Shown here piece after piece: positions 7,013-11,464 of a stretch of 11,464 bases of DNA (positions are counted from its first letter, which is position 1; every line of letters begins with the position of its first letter). Source of the DNA: Bacillota bacterium (lineage in GTDB: Bacteria; Bacillota; Clostridia; Peptostreptococcales; Anaerovoracaceae). Where the stretch lies: the NCBI GenBank assembly GCA_016284485.1, contig JAEEOX010000172.1, positions 1 through 11,464 of the forward strand. Reading direction: 5' to 3'. The notes beneath the pieces were generated by a model that was given only the letters and a program-made list of their open reading frames with translations, had not been told where the DNA came from and did no database searches. Both the position numbers and the translations under genes were made by a program.

Positions 7013-7572
7013 TATACATCAGACTTTTTCTCACCTTCCTCAAGATAGGATTCGTGGGCTTCGGAGGCGGACTGGCCATACTGCCACTGATCTATCAGGG
7101 AGTCAGCAGGTTCACCGACATAACCAAGGAACAGTTTGCGAACTTTTTCGGAATATCCCAGGCTACGCCGGGACCAATAGCCGTCAATGCTGCAACCTAT
7201 GTAGGTTTCGAGACTGCGGGAGTCCTGGGGGCGGCCTGCTCCACCCTTGGAGTGATACTTCCGTCTTTTCTCCTGGTGGTGGTATTCACCAAGATCCTCA
7301 CGGAGAACCGGGACAACCGGCTGGTGGACGGAGCCTTCGTAGGGATCAGGCCGGTGACTCTGGGCATGCTCCTTTCGGGAGTCTGGTTCATAGCGGAGGG
7401 AGCCCTCTTCGTGGGGACCGGCCATCCGGACATGCTGGGAGTAGTGGGAGGCGTGGACCTTCCGGTACTGGGCATGGCGCTGGTATCCTTCGGGCTGTCC
7501 CTCTGGAACAAGGCGGGAGCCATAACCCTCATAATCACGATGGGTGTCATCGGGGCACTTGTCTTTTCATAA
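7009..7572 (+). CDS. chrA: ChrA-family transporter, half-size, second subunit
   Basis: The 187-residue protein is the second CHR domain of the pair: IGFVGFGGGLAILP (13-26), ISQATPGPIAVNAATYVGF (about 47-65), and several hydrophobic segments to the C-terminus, which ends inside a membrane segment. The ATG overlaps the stop of the first chrA gene (ATGA), so the two are translationally coupled and probably made in equal amounts. The two halves are clearly related but not near-identical, so this is an old duplication and not a recent copy. In characterised pairs both halves are needed for chromate resistance and have opposite membrane orientation (from memory); orientation here is not tested. Confidence 0.9.
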   Translation: MIYIRLFLTFLKIGFVGFGGGLAILPLIYQGVSRFTDITKEQFANFFGISQATPGPIAVNAATYVGFETAGVLGAACSTLGVILPSFLLVVVFTKILTENRDNRLVDGAFVGIRPVTLGMLLSGVWFIAEGALFVGTGHPDMLGVVGGVDLPVLGMALVSFGLSLWNKAGAITLIITMGVIGALVFS

Positions 7573-7593
7573 AAATACCTTTATATGGCGTTT

Positions 7594-7599
7594 AGGAGG
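7594..7599 (+). promoter_or_regulatory. Strong ribosome binding site of the cyclophilin gene
   Basis: AGGAGG lies 5 bp before the ATG at 7605, inside the 32-bp AT-rich gap after chrA. It fixes the start and suggests that translation initiates independently here. Confidence 0.8.
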
Positions 7600-7604
7600 A
7601 AATT

Positions 7605-8093
7605 ATGAAAAAATTCACTATCGAAATGGAAGACGGAGGAGTGATGAAGGGAGAACTTTACCCTGAGATCGCTCCCATCACAGTTGAAAACTTTGAGAAA
7701 CTGGCTAATTCGGGCTTCTATGACGGGCTGATCTTCCACAGAGTCATCCCCGGATTCATGATCCAGGGAGGAGACCCCAAGGGCATCGGCATCGGCGGAC
7801 CGGGCTGGACCATCAAAGGGGAATTCAACTCAAACGGCGTAAGAAACGACATCAGACACCTGAGAGGCGTTCTTTCCATGGCCAGAGCCATGGATCCCAA
7901 TTCCGCGGGATCCCAGTTCTTCATCATGGTGGAAGACGCACCCCATCTTGACGGCGAATATGCCGCCTTCGGAAGGGTGACTGAGGGCATGGAAACAGCC
8001 GACGCCATCGTTTCAGTTCAGCGCGACTACAGCGACAAACCCTACGACCCCCAGGTCATGAAGACCGTAAGGGTCTTTGAAGAGGACATATAA
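7605..8093 (+). CDS. Cyclophilin-type peptidyl-prolyl cis-trans isomerase
   Basis: The 162-residue single-domain cyclophilin catalyses cis-trans isomerisation of X-Pro bonds. The active-site segments are FHRVIPGFMIQGGD (45-58), LSMARAMDPNSAGSQFFI (about 88-105) and HLDGEYAAFGRV (112-123). The Arg, Gln and Phe residues of the catalytic pocket are kept, while the Trp of human CypA (W121, in EWLDG) is a His here, as in many bacterial forms; such enzymes are usually less sensitive to cyclosporin. No signal peptide is present, so it acts in the cytoplasm. Its stop overlaps the cysS start (TAATG), tying it to cysS expression. It might help fold products of the same operon, but that is inference only. 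Confidence 0.95.
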   Translation: MKKFTIEMEDGGVMKGELYPEIAPITVENFEKLANSGFYDGLIFHRVIPGFMIQGGDPKGIGIGGPGWTIKGEFNSNGVRNDIRHLRGVLSMARAMDPNSAGSQFFIMVEDAPHLDGEYAAFGRVTEGMETADAIVSVQRDYSDKPYDPQVMKTVRVFEEDI

Positions 8094-9547
8094 TGACAAA
8101 CATACCTGAAATCAGGCTGTACAACAGCTATACGAGAAAAAAAGACCTGATCAAAACTCATGAGCCGGGCAAGCTGGGCCTCTACACCTGCGGCCCCACG
8201 GTCTATCACTTCGCCCACATAGGAAACCTCAGATCCTACATCATGGAGGACGCTCTGGAGAAGTTCCTGAGATATGCGGGCTACGACGTTAAGAGAGTCT
8301 CCAACATCACCGACGTGGGACACCTGACGTCCGACGCGGACGAGGGCGAGGACAAGATGGTCAAGGGCGCCAAGCGCGAGCACAAGACAGTCATGGAGAT
8401 CGCCAAGTTCTATACTGATGCTTTTGCGTCCGACTGCGAGAAGCTCAATATCAAGAAGCCCGACGTCATCGAGCCTGCCACCAACCTTATCCCGGAGTAC
8501 ATCCACATGATCCAGGTGCTCCTGGAGAAAGGCTATGCCTACAAGGCCGGCGGCAACATCTACTTCGACACATCCAAGCTGGACAGATACTACGTCTTCG
8601 GCGAACACGACGAAGAGGACCTGGCCGTTGGAGTGAGAGAGGGCGTTGAAGAGGACCTGAACAAGAGGAACAAGGCTGACTTCGTGCTCTGGTTCACCCA
8701 ATCCAAGTTCGAGGACCAGGCCCTCAAGTGGCCGTCCCCCTTCTTCGACGAGATGGGTTATCCCGGCTGGCACATCGAGTGCTCCTGCATCTCCATGAAG
8801 CATCTGGGTGAGTACTGCGACATCCACTGCGGCGGCGTGGACAACATGTTCCCGCACCACACCAATGAGATCGCCCAGAGCGAGGCATACCTGGGACACA
8901 CCTGGTGCACCCAGTGGTTCCACGTGGCGCACCTGAACGACGAGTCAGGCAAGATGTCCAAGTCCAAGGGAGAGTTCCTGACCGTGTCCCTTCTGGAGAA
9001 GAAGGGCTACGATCCGCTTTGCTACAGACTTTTCTGCCTGGAGTCTCACTACAGGAAGACTCTGGTATTCAGTTTCGATGCTCTGGACAACGCCAGGAGA
9101 GAGTACGAGAAGCTGGTGCAGAGAGTGGCTCAGCTCGACAGGAACGACCAGTCCGATCTGGATCAGGCAGTGATCGACAGCCTTACGGAGAAGTTCGTGA
9201 GGAACCTTTCCATGGATCTCAACACTGCAAACGCAGTATCGCTTTTATACGATGTATTGAAGGCCAACACCAACGACCGCACCAAACTCTACCTGATCCA
9301 GGACTTCGAGAGAGTTCTGAGCCTTGGGCTCATGGACAGAGCTGACAAGTACCTGGCCGCCCAGGCGGAAAAGGAAGCCAACAGGTATGCAGGCATTCCC
9401 GCCGAGGTGGTACAGCTGGTTGAGGAGAGAGCAGCCGCCAAGAAGGCCAAAGACTTCGCCAAGGCGGATGCCCTGAGAGACCAGATCAAGGAATTGGGCT
9501 ACGAGGTAAAGGATACGGCTGAAGGCCCCGTCATCGAGAAAGCATGA
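8093..9547 (+). CDS. cysS: Cysteinyl-tRNA synthetase
   Basis: The 484-residue class I synthetase attaches cysteine to tRNA-Cys. Visible signatures are TCGPTVYHFAHIGNLRSY (32-49, HIGH-type motif at 42-45), GWHIECSCISMKHLG (225-239), GGVDNMFPHHTNEIAQSEA (247-265) and KMSKSKG (287-293). Predicted zinc ligands for cysteine recognition are C33, C230, H255 or H256, and E259. The C-terminal part is helical and Lys/Ala-rich, as usual for the DALR/anticodon region. The length is slightly above the usual 460-470 residues. Start: the ATG shares its A with the cyclophilin stop. The gene lies in the same order relative to mrnC as in B. subtilis, but a transporter gene is inserted between them and cysE is absent. 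Confidence 0.96.
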   Translation: MTNIPEIRLYNSYTRKKDLIKTHEPGKLGLYTCGPTVYHFAHIGNLRSYIMEDALEKFLRYAGYDVKRVSNITDVGHLTSDADEGEDKMVKGAKREHKTVMEIAKFYTDAFASDCEKLNIKKPDVIEPATNLIPEYIHMIQVLLEKGYAYKAGGNIYFDTSKLDRYYVFGEHDEEDLAVGVREGVEEDLNKRNKADFVLWFTQSKFEDQALKWPSPFFDEMGYPGWHIECSCISMKHLGEYCDIHCGGVDNMFPHHTNEIAQSEAYLGHTWCTQWFHVAHLNDESGKMSKSKGEFLTVSLLEKKGYDPLCYRLFCLESHYRKTLVFSFDALDNARREYEKLVQRVAQLDRNDQSDLDQAVIDSLTEKFVRNLSMDLNTANAVSLLYDVLKANTNDRTKLYLIQDFERVLSLGLMDRADKYLAAQAEKEANRYAGIPAEVVQLVEERAAAKKAKDFAKADALRDQIKELGYEVKDTAEGPVIEKA

Positions 9548-10443
9548 TCCCGGAAGAGCGCAAAACATACAAGCAGGGGCTGATCTCTGCGGTCCTGTGC
9601 AGCGTCTGGTGGGGGATATGTCCCATCTACTGGGCCTGGCTCAAACCCATAGAGAGCAGCACCATAATATTCTACAGGATCGTGATGGTGGCGGTTGTAA
9701 GCGCCATAGGCGCCCTGATCGTATACGGCAGGGAGGCCGTGCTGGCTCCCCTGAAGGACAGGAAACTGACCCTCCGTATGATAGGTGCGGGGATCATCAT
9801 AACCTTCAACTGGTCCGTGTACATCTGGGCCATAAACTCCGGCCACATAATACAGACCAGCATCGGCTACTACATCGAGCCCCTGGTGGTCTGCCTCTTC
9901 GGCATGATATTTTTCGGAGAGAAGCTCAACAAGTACAAGGCTGTGGCCCTGGCTTTCGGCGCCGCAGGAGTGGTGGCGGTCATCATATATTTCAGGGAAT
10001 TCCCCGGGATTGCTCTGGCCATAGCCATCTCCTTCTCCTGCTACGCAGCCATCAAGAAGGGAATCAAGATGCCCCCATTGCTGTCTCTTACCTATGAGAC
10101 AGTGTTCATCGCGCCCTTCGCCCTTGGAGTGGCCATCTACCTGGAGGCCACCGGTCAGGGTGCGCTGGGGTTCGGCACCGGCAGATACATACTGCTTCTC
10201 CTGTGCGGCTTCGTGACCGCTCTGCCGCTTTCACTTTTTGCGGATGCGGCCAACAAGGTCAGCATGTTCGCCCTGGGACTTACGGAGTACATTTCACCCA
10301 CCATAGCCCTCATGATAGGTATCTTCTATTTCAAAGAAGACTTCTATCCGGTGCAGATCGTGGCTTTTGCCATAATATGGGTGGGACTGATCTTTTTCTC
10401 CAGAGGAGAACTGAAGGAGCTGAAAGGAGGTCCGGATGACTGA
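9544..10443 (+). CDS. rarD: RarD-like EamA/DMT-family permease
   Basis: The 299-residue protein has about ten hydrophobic segments in two EamA repeats, the drug/metabolite transporter fold. RarD-type signatures are visible: WWGICPIYWAWLKP near the N-terminus, FYRIVMVAVV in helix 2, NWSVYIWAINSGHIIQTSIGYYIEPL (about 90-115), and the late segment with ALGLTEYISPTIALMIG. RarD relatives are named after E. coli chloramphenicol-sensitivity protein RarD; their true substrates are poorly known. The ATG overlaps the cysS stop (ATGA), and the 3' end overlaps mrnC by 8 bp. Placement between cysS and mrnC is not the B. subtilis arrangement. An amino-acid exporter role would fit a neighbour of cysS but is only a guess. 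Confidence 0.88.
   Translation: MIPEERKTYKQGLISAVLCSVWWGICPIYWAWLKPIESSTIIFYRIVMVAVVSAIGALIVYGREAVLAPLKDRKLTLRMIGAGIIITFNWSVYIWAINSGHIIQTSIGYYIEPLVVCLFGMIFFGEKLNKYKAVALAFGAAGVVAVIIYFREFPGIALAIAISFSCYAAIKKGIKMPPLLSLTYETVFIAPFALGVAIYLEATGQGALGFGTGRYILLLLCGFVTALPLSLFADAANKVSMFALGLTEYISPTIALMIGIFYFKEDFYPVQIVAFAIIWVGLIFFSRGELKELKGGPDD
10423..10430 (+). promoter_or_regulatory. Very strong ribosome binding site of mrnC
   Basis: AAAGGAGG, within the last codons of the rarD-like gene, lies 5 bp before the ATG at 10436 and fixes the mrnC start in spite of the 8-bp overlap. Confidence 0.85.
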
Positions 10444-10840
10444 CAGCATGACCCTGGCATACCTGGGAGACAGCGTCTACGAGGTCTTCGTCAGGGAGAG
10501 AGTCGTGGAACTGAACCCGGGAAGACACGTGGACAGGCTCCATCCTGAAGCCGTGAAGTACGTAAGGTCCGATGTTCAGGCCCGGGTCCTGAAACAGCTG
10601 ATGGAGGGGACCCTGACGGAGGAGGAACTCACCGTAGTCAGGCGGGCAAGGAACCATAAGCAGATCGCGTCCAAGAGGATCAAGTCCTCGAAGAAAGGCT
10701 CCGACCCGGTGACAGAGAAGCTGGCCACGGCTTTTGAGGCACTGATAGGATATCTCTGGCAGGAAGGCAGGACCGACCGCCTGAAGGAGATAGTGGACGC
10801 CGCCTTCGCCATGATCGAAGGGGCGGACCGGACAGAATAA
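10436..10840 (+). CDS. mrnC: Mini-ribonuclease III
   Basis: The 134-residue protein is an RNase III catalytic domain without the double-stranded-RNA-binding domain. In B. subtilis the homologue completes maturation of 23S rRNA ends. Visible signatures: TLAYLGDSVYEVFVRE (6-21) with catalytic D12, LTEEELTVVRRARNHK (about 60-75), and ATAFEALIGYLW (97-108) with acidic E101. Compared with my memory of B. subtilis MrnC, the N-terminus is about ten residues shorter and the loop between the RN motif and the last signature is Lys/Ser-rich. It is a homodimer in known cases. The gene follows the transporter with an 8-bp overlap and is 11 bp from the HD-domain gene. In B. subtilis rlmB follows mrnC; here it does not. 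Confidence 0.95.
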   Translation: MTDSMTLAYLGDSVYEVFVRERVVELNPGRHVDRLHPEAVKYVRSDVQARVLKQLMEGTLTEEELTVVRRARNHKQIASKRIKSSKKGSDPVTEKLATAFEALIGYLWQEGRTDRLKEIVDAAFAMIEGADRTE

Positions 10841-10851
10841 GGTAAAACAAG

Positions 10852-11436
10852 ATGAAGAGGATCACCCTTGAGGAAGCTCTGGAACTGTATAAGGAGTTTG
10901 AAACGCCTGAGCACGTCATAAGGCACTGCAAGGGTGTGACCATGATCGCCCTGATCATCGCCCGTGAGCTGAACAGACACGGCTACAGTCTGGACACGGA
11001 CATGATCTTCGGCGCGGGGATCACCCACGACATGGCCAGAGTCCAGGAGAACCACTGGGACGTGGCTGCGGACAAGCTTCTGGAACTGGGATATCCCGAG
11101 GAAGCGGTGCTTGTGAGGAATCACATGACAGGAATCGGCTACAGTCCCATATCCGCTGTACGTGAGCAGGACATGATCTGGCTGGGAGACCGGCTGATCA
11201 AGGAAGACACCTACGTGGGAATCGACGAGCGCTTCCGTTATATAGAAGACAAGGCTCTGAAGCGCGGGGTGGGCCCGGAGGGCCTGGCCCGCATCGCAAG
11301 GAGCAAGGGCGATATGCAGCGTCTCATGGACGGCATCGCAGAAGTTATAGGAAAGACCATTGATGAACTGATCGGCATCGGCACCAACATGGCAGATCTG
11401 TTCGATTCAGAAGAGTGGGGAGAACACACCAGTTGA
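10852..11436 (+). CDS. HD-domain phosphohydrolase
   Basis: The 194-residue protein has an HD-type metal-dependent phosphohydrolase core: H25 in VIRHCKGV, H59-D60 in THDMAR, H68, H91 in RNHMTG, and D113 in WLGDRLIKED. That pattern of extra His residues between HD and the last Asp is common in HD enzymes binding two metals. The LGDRLIKEDTYVGIDERF segment resembles the ADKLV...LEERF segment of stand-alone HDIG proteins and of HD domains fused to nucleotidyl-transferases in anaerobes. It is soluble, with no signal peptide. The substrate cannot be told; nucleotides or nucleotide-derived signals are usual for the family. A weak TAAGGT site lies about 8 bp before the ATG. The stop overlaps the next start by TTGA. 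It is not YqeK, which acts on Ap4A and normally sits next to nadD. Confidence 0.85.
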   Translation: MKRITLEEALELYKEFETPEHVIRHCKGVTMIALIIARELNRHGYSLDTDMIFGAGITHDMARVQENHWDVAADKLLELGYPEEAVLVRNHMTGIGYSPISAVREQDMIWLGDRLIKEDTYVGIDERFRYIEDKALKRGVGPEGLARIARSKGDMQRLMDGIAEVIGKTIDELIGIGTNMADLFDSEEWGEHTS

Positions 11437-11464
11437 GCAAGGCAGACGTATTATTCGTGGATAT
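11433..11464 (+). CDS. Start of a further gene, possibly thymidylate synthase, 3'-partial
   Basis: A TTG at 11433 overlaps the HD gene stop (TTGA), and a GGGGAG site lies 10 bp before it. The ten codons visible read (M)SKADVLFVD, then an incomplete AT- codon (Ile or Met). The start resembles N-termini of some Clostridia thymidylate synthases (MSKAD..F...C). A YacP/NYN-domain start, expected from B. subtilis gene order, would read LFVDGYN, but the next codon begins AT and cannot be Gly. Ten residues are too few for a firm call. Confidence 0.35.
   Translation, partial: MSKADVLFVD

Noticed and set aside
8042..8932. Minus-strand open frame of 296 codons opposite the cyclophilin end and cysS
   Set aside because: It is rich in Val/Leu/His/Asp as expected from antisense reading and has no motif; the + strand gene is certain.
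11433..11464. YacP/Rae1 (NYN-domain) start, expected from B. subtilis gene order
   Set aside because: LFVD fits, but the next codon begins AT, while the family has Gly at that position (DGYN).
1..11464. Frequent AGA/AGG and ATA codons as a sign of transfer or archaeal origin
   Set aside because: The usage is uniform across all genes including proS, cysS and mrnC, so it is a genome-wide property. Gene content and ribosome binding sites are clearly bacterial.

Overview
The window reads as a chromosomal segment of a Bacillota bacterium, most likely an anaerobic Clostridia-type lineage. This rests on gene content and order: a YacL-type PIN-TRAM protein, ispD, ispF, an aminoacyl-tRNA synthetase, cysS and mrnC in one same-strand run resembles the Bacillus/Clostridium yacL-ispD-ispF-gltX-cysE-cysS-mrnC neighbourhood. 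Strong AGGAGG-type ribosome binding sites also fit. Base composition is moderately GC-rich, and AGA/AGG arginine and ATA isoleucine codons are frequent throughout. The exact genus cannot be told from sequence alone. All convincing genes are on the + strand.

Region 1 (1-2226) holds the 3' part of a large multi-spanning membrane protein with a TPM (YgcG-like) domain and a Gly/Ser tail. Its reading frame is open to the left edge, so the true start lies outside. A 75-residue zinc-ribbon protein with an acidic C-terminal half follows, and a clear rho-independent terminator closes the unit.

Region 2 (2227-2381) is the intergenic control region. It contains a good sigma-A-type promoter (TTGCCA, 17 bp, TATACT), two GTATAC palindromes 17 bp apart, a small leader hairpin and a strong Shine-Dalgarno site.

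Region 3 (2382-11464) is one long apparent operon without a convincing internal terminator: yacL-like PIN-TRAM protein, an ispD-ispF fusion, proS, two half-size chrA genes, a cyclophilin, cysS, a RarD-like EamA transporter, mrnC and an HD-domain phosphohydrolase. The first 10 codons of a further gene follow, possibly thyA. Five of its junctions overlap (ATGA, TAATG, ATGA, 8 bp, TTGA), which implies translational coupling. The unit mixes MEP isoprenoid synthesis, charging of tRNA-Pro and tRNA-Cys, rRNA maturation and protein folding with three transporter genes that have no obvious link to those tasks.

I did not find a clearly new biological system, CRISPR array, transposon, tRNA or rRNA. The most unusual items are the membrane TPM protein with its small zinc-ribbon partner, the transporters embedded in a housekeeping operon, the linker-poor IspDF fusion and the twin GTATAC motif at the operon promoter.
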